A stretch of DNA of 64,000 nt from Dyella lutea (GTDB lineage Bacteria > Pseudomonadota > Gammaproteobacteria > Xanthomonadales > Rhodanobacteraceae). The stretch is from NCBI RefSeq assembly GCF_024158035.1, contig NZ_JAMZEK010000003.1, forward strand, positions 248,001-312,000, written 5' to 3'. The notes beneath the pieces are model-generated. The model was not told the origin of the DNA and made no database searches. It saw nothing but the letters and a program-made list of their open reading frames with translations. The first letter of the stretch is position 1, and each line of letters begins with the position of its first letter. This document shows positions 50,121-60,702 of this stretch, one piece after another. The position numbers were made by a program, and so were the translations under genes.

Positions 50121-50462
50121 TGTGTTGTTTTCCTTGGACCTTCCGCGCGTCGCGTGCCACGGTGGCGCCACTGGGGGCGGCCTGCCGGGGATCGCGCCGC
50201 TTGCGGGAGGGCGGCAAAAGTACGACACCATTCCGGGTGCCGGCGATGATTCCTCTAGCTGTCACGCCGCGGTCGACCGTTCCTTCGATGGATCCGGACA
50301 AACCGCCATCCGACCCGTTACGATGAAAGGGAGCAGCGACCGGGCGCCCGGGGAAGGCGGCCGGCGCAATCCTCGCCGACGTGACGGACGGGGCCCGCAC
50401 GATCACTGGATCGGGCAGGGCGAAGCGCCGGTCGAGTATCCTATCGAAGCGGATTTTTTTCA
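50121..50462. other. Divergent rne/rluC intergenic region
   Basis: 342 bases without a supported gene. On the minus strand it should hold the long rne leader, in which RNase E binds to regulate its own mRNA in other gammaproteobacteria; the palindrome GTGGCGCCAC near 50161 and GC-rich inverted stretches around 50349-50371 are candidate hairpins. On the plus strand TATCCT (50437-50442) is the likely rluC -10. It has the conserved divergent rne-rluC arrangement. Confidence 0.6.
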
Positions 50463-51431
50463 ATGCAGACGGTAACTTCCCCTGACGCACCTCACGGGGT
50501 GCGTCAAGTCGAGGTCGGCCCGGAACGGGACGGCCAACGGATCGACAACGCCTTGGCCACGCTGCTTAAAGGCGTCCCCAAGAGCGTCATCTATCGCATC
50601 CTTCGTACCGGCCAGGTACGGGTGAACGGCAAGCGCGCGAAGCCGGACACCCGGCTGGCGGCCGGTGATCTGCTGCGCATCCCTCCCGTTCGCGTCGCAG
50701 AGAAGCATGAGACGAAGGGGCCCGCCTCCGCCCAGGTCGCCGAGGCTGCGGCTGCGGTGATCTTCGAGGACAAGCATTTCCTGGTCATCGACAAGCCATC
50801 GGGTATGGCCAGCCATGGCGGCAGCGGGGTGAGTCACGGGGCGATCGAGCTGATGCGCGCGGCCCGGCCGAACGAGCATCTGGAGCTCGTCCATCGACTG
50901 GATCGGGATACCAGTGGCGTACTGGTGTTTGCCAAGACCCGCGCGGGCCTGACCGGTCTGCAGGCGGCGATCCGAGATGGCCAGGTGGTCAAGCAGTACC
51001 TCTGCCTGATGGTCGGCCACCCGTCCAAGGCCAAGTTCAATGTCAATGCGCCGCTGGCCAAGTCGGTGCTGCAGGGCGGTGAGCGAATGGTAAGAGTGTC
51101 CGATAACGGCAAGCCGTCGCTCACTTTTTTCCAGGAAATGGAGCAGTATCCGGGCGCCCGGCTGATGCAGGCGACGCTGGGGACGGGACGCACCCACCAG
51201 ATTCGCGTGCATGCCGCGCACATCGGCCATCCACTGGCCGGCGACCCGAAATACGGCGACAAGGAGGCCAACAAGCGCTTCCGCGGCCGTGGGCTGCACC
51301 GGCTGTTCCTTCACGCCTCGCACATGAGCTTCGAGCTGGACGGTCGGTCGTACGGGTTTTCAGCGCCACTACCAGATGACTTGAAGTCTTTTCTGGATTC
51401 TCTTGGAACTAAAGGAAAAAGCGCCCGCTGA
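50463..51431 (+). CDS. rluC: 23S rRNA pseudouridine synthase RluC
   Basis: 322 residues. It makes pseudouridines at 955, 2504 and 2580 of 23S rRNA. The N-terminal S4 RNA-binding domain (QRIDNALATLLKGVPKSVIYRILRTGQVRVNGKRAKPDTRLAAGD) is followed by the catalytic domain with VIDKPSGMASHGGSG, ELVHRLDRDTSGVLVFAK (catalytic Asp147), GRTHQIRVHAAHIGHPLAGD and a C-terminal LHASHMSFE. It is divergent from rne, as in E. coli. Its last 23 bases overlap the 3' end of the opposite-strand membrane-protein gene. Confidence 0.96.
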   Translation: MQTVTSPDAPHGVRQVEVGPERDGQRIDNALATLLKGVPKSVIYRILRTGQVRVNGKRAKPDTRLAAGDLLRIPPVRVAEKHETKGPASAQVAEAAAAVIFEDKHFLVIDKPSGMASHGGSGVSHGAIELMRAARPNEHLELVHRLDRDTSGVLVFAKTRAGLTGLQAAIRDGQVVKQYLCLMVGHPSKAKFNVNAPLAKSVLQGGERMVRVSDNGKPSLTFFQEMEQYPGARLMQATLGTGRTHQIRVHAAHIGHPLAGDPKYGDKEANKRFRGRGLHRLFLHASHMSFELDGRSYGFSAPLPDDLKSFLDSLGTKGKSAR

Positions 51432-52896
51432 CCTCCAGCGATCGCAACACCGGCCCGATCAGGGTGGCACCTGCGATCACGGCACTGGCGGCATGTGCGA
51501 TGGCGACCGGCAGCAGGCTTCGGTTGCGCAGGAAGCAGGCCGCCCAGAACAGTTCGGACAACAGGCATAGCTGCATCAGCGTGCCGTTCGGCGTATGCAT
51601 GAGGGCGAACAACGCGGCGACGCTGAGGATTGCCCATGGCCCGGATCGCAGGATCCGCTCCAGCCGCGGCAGGGCGAAGCCGAGCAGCAACCACTGCTGC
51701 ATGCCTGCCCAGCCAAGGTAGAGCAGTGCCCGCCAAGGTTTGATCGGCTCGATCGAATGGCCCCACGCCAGGCCGGTGGCCGCCGCGATCGGGATCAGCA
51801 GCAGGGGAGCCCACCATCCGATCGACCGCCAGCGGCCGATCCACTCCCAGCGGCGGGGGCCGTCGCGGGAGGTCGACCAGGCCGCGAAGGCGAAGGCGGC
51901 CGTCACGACGACTATCGCGGGCCAGCTGTTGTCCTCACCCCAGTGCCGGCCCGCGATCAACCACAGTGCGCCGGCGAACACGGCCGCCAGGGTGACCAGG
52001 TCCCCTCGAGGTCGCCACGCCAGGTGAAGCAACGCGGCTGCGTAGGCGCCGCAGGCCAGCCAGGTCAGCCATTGGGGCGGGATCGATCGCGGTGTGCGTG
52101 GGGGCAGGTCTGCGCGCACGACAATGGCGCCAGCCTGCCTGCGAATGGCTTCATCGCGCCAGGTGAGCAGTTCCTCGGCCGATGCGTTTACCGGAAGCCA
52201 GATGAGCGGCGACGCGGTCCGGCCGGTCAGGGCCGGCAGTTGCGTCGTGGGCGACGGCAGCGAGGGAGGGGGCAATGCTGGTCGCGTCCCATGCTCAGTT
52301 GCCGGATCCGCTGCCTCCAGGGCGACGTGCCTGAGAATCCAGGATGTCCCGGGCGGTGCGCTGACGCGCAGCCGCAACATGGACGCACTCAGCGGCAAGG
52401 CGCATGGGTGACCGGCCGGGTCACGACCCGTTCGCCGACGCAGATCGATGCGGAGCGGGGCGCCGACGTGCCAGGCCTGTGCTTGAGTCAGGCAAGCCGT
52501 TCCCTGGCCATCCTCCCATACGATGGAGACACGTGCGTCGGCACGACCCTCGGAATCGACGGCGAGTATGGGCCAGTGCGCCAGGTCCAGCCGTTGGGCG
52601 ATGGGAAGTCCCAACTCGAAGGGATCCTTCCCGCTGCTGATGATTTCCAGTCCGTCAGATGCCCTTCGGACATCGCCGTCACCGAAAACCCGACCGGCGA
52701 TGAGGTCCCGGGGTACGCGGAGGCGCCATTGCCATCGAGGCTCGCCTCGCCGCAGCGTCTGCAGCACTCGCCCTGCGTCGTTGGCGAGATGAATCGCAGT
52801 CAGTTCGGCCGCGAGCCAGCCAAACGCCAGCAGCATTGCGATCACACTGGCCAGCAGGCCGGCGGTACGCGCGTAGCGTGATCGACCCAGGTGCAC
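51409..52896 (-). CDS. CPBP-family (type II CAAX/Abi-like) membrane protein with a divergent active site
   Basis: 495 residues from a GTG at 52896. One N-terminal helix (LLASVIAMLLAFGWLA), a long extracytoplasmic region (about 35-270), then about eight helices. The CPBP core is in the last 140 residues. Where CPBP proteases carry EExxxR this protein has GMQQWLLLGFAL, so both Glu are replaced (Gln-Gln) and the Arg is absent. The later His motifs are present (ALMHTPNG, AIAHAASAV). It is therefore possibly not a protease, or it uses different residues. Two bases separate it from phhB, its upstream neighbour. Confidence 0.75.
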   Translation of the reverse strand: MHLGRSRYARTAGLLASVIAMLLAFGWLAAELTAIHLANDAGRVLQTLRRGEPRWQWRLRVPRDLIAGRVFGDGDVRRASDGLEIISSGKDPFELGLPIAQRLDLAHWPILAVDSEGRADARVSIVWEDGQGTACLTQAQAWHVGAPLRIDLRRRTGRDPAGHPCALPLSASMLRLRVSAPPGTSWILRHVALEAADPATEHGTRPALPPPSLPSPTTQLPALTGRTASPLIWLPVNASAEELLTWRDEAIRRQAGAIVVRADLPPRTPRSIPPQWLTWLACGAYAAALLHLAWRPRGDLVTLAAVFAGALWLIAGRHWGEDNSWPAIVVVTAAFAFAAWSTSRDGPRRWEWIGRWRSIGWWAPLLLIPIAAATGLAWGHSIEPIKPWRALLYLGWAGMQQWLLLGFALPRLERILRSGPWAILSVAALFALMHTPNGTLMQLCLLSELFWAACFLRNRSLLPVAIAHAASAVIAGATLIGPVLRSLEVSGRFFL

Positions 52897-52898
52897 TG

Positions 52899-53240
52899 TC
52901 AGCGTGCGAGCAGCGCTTCGACCCTGGCGGCGCAGATGAAGTCGTTCAGCGAGAGGCCGCCGACATCATGCGTCGACCAGAGAACCTGGCAATGGCCGTA
53001 GCCGGCTTCCAGGTCGGGGTGGTGGTCTTCCCTGTTGGCCATGAAGCCGACGGCATTGATGAAGCCGAGCGTGCGATGGAAGTCGTCGAAGCGGAAGTCC
53101 TTGACGATCGCCTTGCCACCGTTGGCCAGCGACCAGCCGGGCATCCCGGCAAGCAGTCCGGCGACCGCGGTCGCGTCCATCGCATGCTCGCTGCCGCTGC
53201 GCGGGATGCAGTGCTGCTGGGCGAGATCGTCGATACGCAT
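52899..53240 (-). CDS. phhB: Pterin-4a-carbinolamine dehydratase
   Basis: 113 residues from the ATG at 53240, which follows GGAGAAAGG. It dehydrates the 4a-carbinolamine formed by aromatic amino-acid hydroxylases. The motif EDHHPDLEAGYGHCQVLWSTHDVGGLSLNDF contains the catalytic His-His-Pro signature ([EKH]xxHHP); MPGWSLANGGKAIVKDF is the N-terminal strand. No phenylalanine hydroxylase gene (phhA) is next to it. The frame upstream of 53240 is not conserved. Confidence 0.93.
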   Translation of the reverse strand: MRIDDLAQQHCIPRSGSEHAMDATAVAGLLAGMPGWSLANGGKAIVKDFRFDDFHRTLGFINAVGFMANREDHHPDLEAGYGHCQVLWSTHDVGGLSLNDFICAARVEALLAR

Positions 53241-53392
53241 GCCTTTCTCCGGAGCCGAGGTTCGGGGATGCGAAGGGTCGGAGCTGTGCGGCGAAATGTC
53301 AAAGCGGGCGACACGCTCTCGAAACAGTACTAAAATGGTGCTGTTTTCCTTCGGGTGACTCCAGAGCGCCCATTCAATCAACCGGTATCCCC

Positions 53393-54001
53393 ATGATCGA
53401 CATCTCCGAGCGGGCCCAGGCCCATTTCCGCAAGCTGCTCGCGCAACAGGGCGACGAAGAGCTGGGCATTCGGCTGCGGGTGACTGCCGCCGGCACCCCA
53501 GCTGCCGATTGCGAGCTCGAATTCTGCGAGCGGCGAGACCTGACCGGCGGCGAGTGGACGCTCGAGTGCGAGGGCTTTCAGTTCTACCTCGAGGGCGACA
53601 GCGTGCGTTGGCTCAACGAGGCCAGTATCGACTTCGAGCCGAACCCCACCGGTGGTCAGCTCAACATTCGTGCGCCTGGCATCAAGGGGCAGACCCCGGG
53701 CAAGGATGCCAGCCTGGTGGAACGCGTGCAGTACGTGCTGGAGGCGGAGATCAACCCGCGCCTGGCGTCGCACGGCGGACGGGTGAGTCTGCGCGAGATC
53801 GATGCCGAGGGCGTCGTGGTGCTGCAGTTCGGCGGCGGCTGTCACGGTTGCGGCATGGTCGACGTTACCCTCAAGCAGGGCGTGGAGAAGACCCTGCGCG
53901 AGCGGGTGCCGGAGGTGACGGCGGTGCGCGACGCCACTGATCATGCCAAGGGCAGCAAGCCTTATTACGAGGGGCGACGCGGCAGCTCGGCGATGGACTG
54001 A
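53393..54001 (+). CDS. nfuA: Fe/S biogenesis protein NfuA
   Basis: 202 residues. It carries 4Fe-4S clusters to targets under stress. The N-terminal degenerate A-type domain (MIDISERAQAHFRKLLAQQ; with GGQLNIRAPG and no Cys ligands of its own) is followed by the Nfu domain with the CxxC in GGGCHGCGMVDVTLKQGVE (Cys150 and Cys153). Length equals E. coli NfuA (191) plus a short tail. TAAAAT at 53331 may be its -10. It is divergent from phhB and convergent with the cytochrome pair. Confidence 0.95.
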   Translation: MIDISERAQAHFRKLLAQQGDEELGIRLRVTAAGTPAADCELEFCERRDLTGGEWTLECEGFQFYLEGDSVRWLNEASIDFEPNPTGGQLNIRAPGIKGQTPGKDASLVERVQYVLEAEINPRLASHGGRVSLREIDAEGVVVLQFGGGCHGCGMVDVTLKQGVEKTLRERVPEVTAVRDATDHAKGSKPYYEGRRGSSAMD

Positions 54002-54011
54002 CCCGCGTATA

Positions 54012-54040
54012 GCAAAAAGCCCGCCGAAGCGGGCTCTTTG
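54012..54040. terminator. Bidirectional terminator
   Basis: GCAAAAAGCCCGC, CGAA loop, GCGGGCTCTTTGC. It lies between nfuA and the convergent cytochrome gene; A and T tracts on the two sides suit both directions. Confidence 0.8.
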
Positions 54041-54063
54041 CAGGCTGCCGGAGCGCTTGGATC

Positions 54064-54414
54064 CTACTTGTCGCCCTGGATGTGCCCGTTCAGCGTGCTG
54101 AGCTTGGTCGGCAGGCCGGAGAAGTAGGCGGTGATGTCCTCGATGTCCTGGTTGGACAGCGTGGCGGCGAAGCCCTTCATGATGGGGTTGTTGCGGCCGC
54201 CGGTCTGGTATTCGTGCAGGGCCTGCTCGAGATAGCCCTGGTACTGGCCGGCCAGGCGCGGGTACTGCGGATCGACCGCGTTGCCGTCGGCGCCGTGGCA
54301 GGCGAAGCAGGTCGCGGCCTTGGTCTTGCCGGCCTGCGGATTGCCGGCCGCCATCAGGGAGGAGGAGGCGAACGCCAGCGCGGCGAACGAGATCAGGGTG
54401 AGCGCACGGGTCAT
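54064..54414 (-). CDS. Class I cytochrome c (monohaem, periplasmic)
   Basis: 116 residues: signal peptide (MTRALTLISFAALAFASSSLMAA), haem-binding CFACHGADG, then RLAGQYQGYLEQALHEYQTGGRNNPIMKGFAATLSNQDIEDITAYFSGL. The Met in PIMKGF is the probable distal ligand. It resembles one half of a dihaem cytochrome c4. A partner electron carrier role in respiration is inferred. It lies 18 bases after its neighbour at 54433 on the same strand. Confidence 0.92.
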   Translation of the reverse strand: MTRALTLISFAALAFASSSLMAAGNPQAGKTKAATCFACHGADGNAVDPQYPRLAGQYQGYLEQALHEYQTGGRNNPIMKGFAATLSNQDIEDITAYFSGLPTKLSTLNGHIQGDK

Positions 54415-54432
54415 GCGGAATCCTTTGGCAGC

Positions 54433-54756
54433 TTACTTGGCGAGGCTGGAGAGGTAGGCGGCGATGTCCTGGATGTCCTTGTCGGACAGGCTCTGCGCTT
54501 GGGCCATCATGGTCGGGTGGGTGCGGTCACCACTCTTGTACCCGTGCAGCGCATTGATGATGTACTGCTCGTTCTGGCCGGCGATGCGCGGCACCGGGTA
54601 GTCCGGGTAGGCGTTCGTATAGCCCTCGACGCCGTGGCAGCCGTTGCAGGTGTAGACGAGCTTGCGCCCGGCAGCCTTGTCGCCTTCGGCATGTGCGCTG
54701 CCCACGGTGAACAGGGCGGCGGCCGCGGCGAGGCCGAGCAGTTGCAGTCGAGTCAT
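54433..54756 (-). CDS. Class I cytochrome c (monohaem, periplasmic)
   Basis: 107 residues: signal peptide (MTRLQLLGLAAAAALFTVGSAHA), CNGCHGVEG haem site, PRIAGQNEQYIINALHGYKSGDRTHPTMMAQAQSLSDKDIQDIAAYLSSL with the distal Met in PTMMAQ. It is a paralogue of the next gene and precedes it in one operon. Together the two monohaem proteins correspond to the two halves of cytochrome c4. Confidence 0.92.
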   Translation of the reverse strand: MTRLQLLGLAAAAALFTVGSAHAEGDKAAGRKLVYTCNGCHGVEGYTNAYPDYPVPRIAGQNEQYIINALHGYKSGDRTHPTMMAQAQSLSDKDIQDIAAYLSSLAK

Positions 54757-54895
54757 TGCGTTAGATCCCCAGAGTCCGGCAAGTACGTGACACCAAAGTC
54801 ACCGAAGTATAGAGGCTGCCCGAGACCAGCGACAACAATCGGCCGGCACACGTGTCGGGCCGCCGGAGCGCAGCGCAAGGGCAGTTTCTTGCGGC

Positions 54896-56128
54896 TCAGA
54901 ACAGGCTGCGGAAGATGTGCACGCCGGCGCTGTATTCGCCGATCAGCGTGCCGATGCTGACCAGGAAAAAGTTCAGCAGGGTGCGGGCCACGCGGTTCTT
55001 CCACCAGCCGGTCCAGTGGCCGACCTGCTCGCGCAGGGTCTCGAAATCGCCCACCCGCGGCTTGCGCACCCACGCTTCGGCCATCGCGCTGATGCCGCCG
55101 GCCGGCACGCCGGGGCGGAACGGCTTGATCGGGGCGGCCACGAAGGCGGCGGCCACGCTTAGCGGATGCCCCCCGGCCACCAGCGCGCCGAGCGCGGCGA
55201 AGCCGCCGGTGAACAGCACCCAGTGCCAGAGCGCATCGGCGCCCAGCGCCGCGTTGCGGTGGAAGGCGTAGGCGATCATCGCGAACACCGCGAGCACCAG
55301 GCCGATCGCCAGCCACTTCGGCCACCGCGCTTTCGGTGGTGTCTGTGCCAGCGCGGCGGCGGTGGAGGTCGGGTCGCTCCGGTCGTCGCGCAGTTGCGTG
55401 GCCAGGCCCTTCAGGTGGCCTGCACCGATCACCACCAGCACCTTGTGCACCGAAGGCGCGGCGAGTCCGGCCTCCTCGCGCAGGCGCGCCGCCATGTAAC
55501 TGTCGCGTTCGCCGATCAGGCTGCGGTAGAGCGGCTCGGACTGGCTGGCGAACTCGCTGAAGGCGCTCTCCAGCAGGTCGCTCTGCTTGAGCTTCTCGAT
55601 CTCGTGCTCGGCGATGTCCTCGCGGTCGAACACGCTGGCCAGCAAGCTGCCGAGCAGCCCGAAGCGCTGCCAGAAGCCGACGCTGCGCCAGGCGCGCTTG
55701 AGCGTGGTGCCGACATCGCGATCGACCAGCCACACCGGCGTGCCCCGCGCTTCGGCCCCGTCCATCGCCGCCTTCATCTCGGCGCCCGGCTGGATGCCGT
55801 ACTGGTCGGCCAGTCGCTGCTGGAACGAGGAGAGCACCAGGCTGGCCGCCACCATGCCGGCCTTGCCTTGGCGGATCACCTGGAACAGGTCGGTGCGGCG
55901 GAACGCCTCCGGGTCGCGCATGCCGTGCGCGCGGCTGTCGCACAGCTCCACCGCCACGGCATCGAAGGTTTCGTGCGCGAGCATCGCCTGGACCGCGTCC
56001 ACGCTGGCGCGCGACACGTGGGCCGTGCCGAGCAGCACGTACTCCACGCCGTCGCGCTCGACGCGTTCGATCGGTTGGTCGACCAGCGCGGCGGGCAGGG
56101 GGGACAGGTCGGAAGCGTCAGCGGTCAT
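54896..56128 (-). CDS. TraB/PrgY family membrane protein
   Basis: 410 residues from 56128 (MTADASDL). The N-terminal soluble domain has the TraB/GumN signatures: YVLLGTAHVSRASVDAVQAML, VAVELCDSRAHGM, and later VLVVIGAGHLKGLATQL with the conserved His. The C-terminal 150 residues contain about four membrane helices (WLAIGLVLAVFAMIAYAFH; WHWVLFTGGFAALGALVAGG). TraB proteins such as enterococcal PrgY block a peptide pheromone; the fold may be a metallopeptidase. The role here is unknown. The gene runs in the same direction as the agmatine genes and lies 95 bases downstream of them. Confidence 0.88.
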   Translation of the reverse strand: MTADASDLSPLPAALVDQPIERVERDGVEYVLLGTAHVSRASVDAVQAMLAHETFDAVAVELCDSRAHGMRDPEAFRRTDLFQVIRQGKAGMVAASLVLSSFQQRLADQYGIQPGAEMKAAMDGAEARGTPVWLVDRDVGTTLKRAWRSVGFWQRFGLLGSLLASVFDREDIAEHEIEKLKQSDLLESAFSEFASQSEPLYRSLIGERDSYMAARLREEAGLAAPSVHKVLVVIGAGHLKGLATQLRDDRSDPTSTAAALAQTPPKARWPKWLAIGLVLAVFAMIAYAFHRNAALGADALWHWVLFTGGFAALGALVAGGHPLSVAAAFVAAPIKPFRPGVPAGGISAMAEAWVRKPRVGDFETLREQVGHWTGWWKNRVARTLLNFFLVSIGTLIGEYSAGVHIFRSLF

Positions 56129-56223
56129 GCGGCGGAACCGGGTCGGGGGAATGCCAAGCATGGGGACCGTGCCGGTGCCGGACAAGCACGACCGGCGGCA
56201 CGGTTCAGGCTCGGGCCGTGGGC

Positions 56224-57114
56224 TCAGTCACGGAATCGCTTGAGCAGGTCGGCATAGGCGTCGATGCGGCGATCGCGCAGGAACGGCCAGATGCGCCGCA
56301 CGTGCTCGCTGCGCGCCATGTCCACGTCGACGATCAGCAGTTCGCGGGCGTCGGTGCCGGCTCGGGCGAGGAATTCGCCCTGCGGCCCGGCCACGAAGCT
56401 GGTGCCCCAGAACTGGATGCCCGCACCCACGCCCGACGGATCGGCCTCGTAGCCGGTGCGGTTGCACGACAGCAGCGGCAGGCCGTTGGCCACCGCATGG
56501 CCGCGCTGCACGGTAACCCACGCCTCGCGCTGGCGGTCCTTCTCGTCCTGCGCATCGTTCGGGTCCCAGCCGATCGCGGTGGGATAGAGCAGCAGCTCGG
56601 CGCCGGCCAGCGCCATCAGGCGCGCCGCTTCCGGATACCACTGGTCCCAGCACACCAGCACGCCGAGGCGGCCGACCGAGGTGTCGATCGGCTCGAAGCC
56701 CAGGTCGCCGGGCGTGAAGTAGAACTTTTCGTAGAACGACGGATCGTCCGGGATATGCATCTTGCGGTACTTGCCGGCGATCGCCGCCGAGCGGTCGAAC
56801 ACCACCGCGGTGTTGTGGTACAGCCCGGTGGCGCGCTTCTCGAACAGCGAGGCGACCACCACCAGCTTGAGTTCCTCGGCGAGCTTGCCGATGCGTGCGG
56901 TGCTGTGGCCGGGAATCGTCTCGGCCAGGTCGAACTCGTCCACCGACTCGCGCTGGCAGAAGTACGGCCCGTTGTGCAGCTCCTGCAGCAGCACCAGCTC
57001 GACGCCGGCGGCGGCCGCCTCGCGCAGGCCGGCCTCGATCGCGTCGAGGTTGGCGTCGCGGCTGCCGCGATGGGTTTCCTGCAGCAGGGCCACCTTGAGG
57101 GTCTTGCGGGTCAT
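56224..57114 (-). CDS. aguB: N-carbamoylputrescine amidase
   Basis: 296 residues, nitrilase superfamily. It hydrolyses N-carbamoylputrescine to putrescine. Seen: LKVALLQETHRGSRDANLDAIEAGLREAAAAG, LLQELHNGPYFCQ with the catalytic Glu, YRKMHIPDDPSFYEKFYFTPGDLGF with the Lys, RLGVLVCWDQWYPEAARLMALAGAELLLYPTAIG with the nucleophile Cys, and ANGLPLLSCNRTG. It lies 33 bases after aguA, so the two-step pathway is one operon. Confidence 0.96.
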   Translation of the reverse strand: MTRKTLKVALLQETHRGSRDANLDAIEAGLREAAAAGVELVLLQELHNGPYFCQRESVDEFDLAETIPGHSTARIGKLAEELKLVVVASLFEKRATGLYHNTAVVFDRSAAIAGKYRKMHIPDDPSFYEKFYFTPGDLGFEPIDTSVGRLGVLVCWDQWYPEAARLMALAGAELLLYPTAIGWDPNDAQDEKDRQREAWVTVQRGHAVANGLPLLSCNRTGYEADPSGVGAGIQFWGTSFVAGPQGEFLARAGTDARELLIVDVDMARSEHVRRIWPFLRDRRIDAYADLLKRFRD

Positions 57115-57147
57115 CTCGGGAATCCTGTGTCGTGGAACGTCGTCGGC

Positions 57148-58194
57148 TCAGCCGACCAGCCCGGCCGGCAACTGCATGGTGATGCAGTGCAGGCTGCCGT
57201 TCTGCCAGATCAGCGGGCGGCAGGGCACCTGCACGACCTCGCGGCCCGGGTGGGCCTCGCCGATGATCCGTGCCGCTTCGTCGTCGGCCGCATCGCCATA
57301 GGCGGGCACCAGCACCGCACCGTTGACGATCAGGTAGTTCGCGTACGACGCCGCCAGTCGCCGCCCTTCGTCGATGATCGGTCGGGCCCACGGCAGCGGG
57401 TGCAGCGCGTACGGACGACCGTCGGCCGTGCGCAGCGCGGCCAGCTCGGTGCCCATCCGCTGCAGTTCATCGAAATGGGGATCGCTGGCGTCGTCGCAAG
57501 CCTGGTACACGATCCGGTCGCCGGGCGCGAAGCGCGCCAGCGTATCGATATGGGCGTCGGTATCGTCGCCTTCCAGGTAACCGTAGTCGAGCCAGAGGAT
57601 GCGCGAGGCGTGCAGGCCGTCGCGCAGGATGGCGTTCATTTCCTCGCGGGACTGCTCCGGATGGCGCTGGTTGAGGCAGCGCCAGGTGGTCAGCACGGTG
57701 CCGGAGCCATCGCTCTCGATGCCGCCGCCTTCCAGCGCCCAGTCGATGCGGCGGTGCGCGGCCTGGCCGAACACGCCGGCGTCGACCAGGCCGGCGATCA
57801 GCGCGTCGTCCTGCTCGGCACCGAACTTGCCGCCCCAGCCGGTGAAGCGGAAGTCGGTCAGCTGGAAGCGGCCGGCGTCGTCGCGCAGGGTGATCGGGCC
57901 GGAGTCGCGCAGCCAGGTGTCGTCATAGGGCAGGGTGACGAAACGGATGCGCTCGAACTTCGCTCCTGCGGTGCGCACCAGTGCCTCGGCGTGGGCTTGC
58001 ACCTCGGCGTCCGGCACCACGATCACCAGCGACTCGAAACGGGTCACTGCGGCAGCCAGCGCAGAGTAGGTGGTCTCGACCGACGCCAGCCGGTCGGCCC
58101 AGTCGGTACTGGCATGCGGCCAGGCGATCAGCACCGCGGCCTGCGGTTCCCATTCGGCCGGCAGGCGCAGGGTGGAGTCGTTCATCGGGGGCAT
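57148..58194 (-). CDS. aguA: Agmatine deiminase
   Basis: 348 residues, start 58194 (MPPMND) with MNDSTL three codons on as an alternative. It converts agmatine to N-carbamoylputrescine and ammonia. Seen: LPAEWEPQAAVLIAWPH, YDDTWLRDSGPITL, FRFTGWGGKF, ALEGGGIESDGSGTVLTT, YLEGDDTDAHIDTLARF with the catalytic His, and a C-terminal NGSLHCITMQLP with the nucleophile Cys337. All guanidine-binding and catalytic residues are present. With aguB it makes putrescine from arginine-derived agmatine. Confidence 0.96.
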   Translation of the reverse strand: MPPMNDSTLRLPAEWEPQAAVLIAWPHASTDWADRLASVETTYSALAAAVTRFESLVIVVPDAEVQAHAEALVRTAGAKFERIRFVTLPYDDTWLRDSGPITLRDDAGRFQLTDFRFTGWGGKFGAEQDDALIAGLVDAGVFGQAAHRRIDWALEGGGIESDGSGTVLTTWRCLNQRHPEQSREEMNAILRDGLHASRILWLDYGYLEGDDTDAHIDTLARFAPGDRIVYQACDDASDPHFDELQRMGTELAALRTADGRPYALHPLPWARPIIDEGRRLAASYANYLIVNGAVLVPAYGDAADDEAARIIGEAHPGREVVQVPCRPLIWQNGSLHCITMQLPAGLVG

Positions 58195-58253
58195 TCGCTC
58201 GTCGGGAAAACACGGAGCGGCGAATTGTAAGGCACCGGATGTCCCGGTGCGGC

Positions 58254-58277
58254 AGCCCCGGCCCGCCGGCCGGGGCT
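58254..58277. other. GC-rich hairpin downstream of the small secreted-protein gene
   Basis: AGCCCCGGCC, CGCC loop, GGCCGGGGCT. It has no T tract on either strand. It lies between the small secreted-protein gene and aguA on the minus strand. Confidence 0.45.
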
Positions 58278-58285
58278 GGGGGCGA

Positions 58286-58627
58286 CTACTTCGCGGCCGA
58301 CGGATCGGTGTTGTTGCCGGCCGGCGTGTTCAACACGCTGTGGATCACGTGGTTCTTCTCGAAGTACACGATGAACGTCGCGTAGTCCCAGCGGTTGATC
58401 ACCGGGTGCTTCGCGCTGTCCCCGCCACGCGGGCTGAGCTTGCGCTGCGGCGCGCCGTACTTCTTTTCCACCTGCGCCATGGTCATGCCGCGGGTGGGCA
58501 GGTTCATGCCCTTTTCCTGCTTGACGCGGTTGATCAGCAGGTTGTCCGCGCGAGCGGCAGACGGCAGTGCGACGGCGCCGACGGCCAGGGCGCAGGCCAG
58601 TGCCAGGCTGAAACGACGGTTGATCAT
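58286..58627 (-). CDS. Small secreted hypothetical protein
   Basis: 113 residues from 58627 (MINRRF), with a clear signal peptide ending near SAARA-D. The mature part has NLLINRVKQEKGMNLPTRGMTMAQVEKKYGAPQRKLSPRGG and NRWDYATFIVYFEKNHVIHSVL. The MTMAQVEKKYGAP and W-Y-F-YFE-VIHSV pattern recalls the SmpA/BamE-type domain, which I suggest only tentatively. It is a known hypothetical family in Xanthomonadales as I recall. It is probably periplasmic or outer-membrane associated. Confidence 0.72.
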   Translation of the reverse strand: MINRRFSLALACALAVGAVALPSAARADNLLINRVKQEKGMNLPTRGMTMAQVEKKYGAPQRKLSPRGGDSAKHPVINRWDYATFIVYFEKNHVIHSVLNTPAGNNTDPSAAK

Positions 58628-58787
58628 GATCCCCTCTCCCACGGATTGCGTGCTGCGCCGTTTTAGCAGAAGCCCCGGCGCTTAGCCACGGCACGCTGCG
58701 CGGTTTGCGATGGGTTGGGCGTTCCGCAACCGCTATGATGTGCGGCTGCGGGCGCGGCGTGCGCCCGGTCCGTATGGTTTCCCTCGC

Positions 58788-60692
<1,905 letters not shown>

Positions 60693-60702
60693 GGTCGGTG
60701 GC

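Noticed and set aside
47451-50249. 932-codon plus-strand frame opposite rne
   Set aside because: Shadow of rne, whose catalytic motifs are all present.
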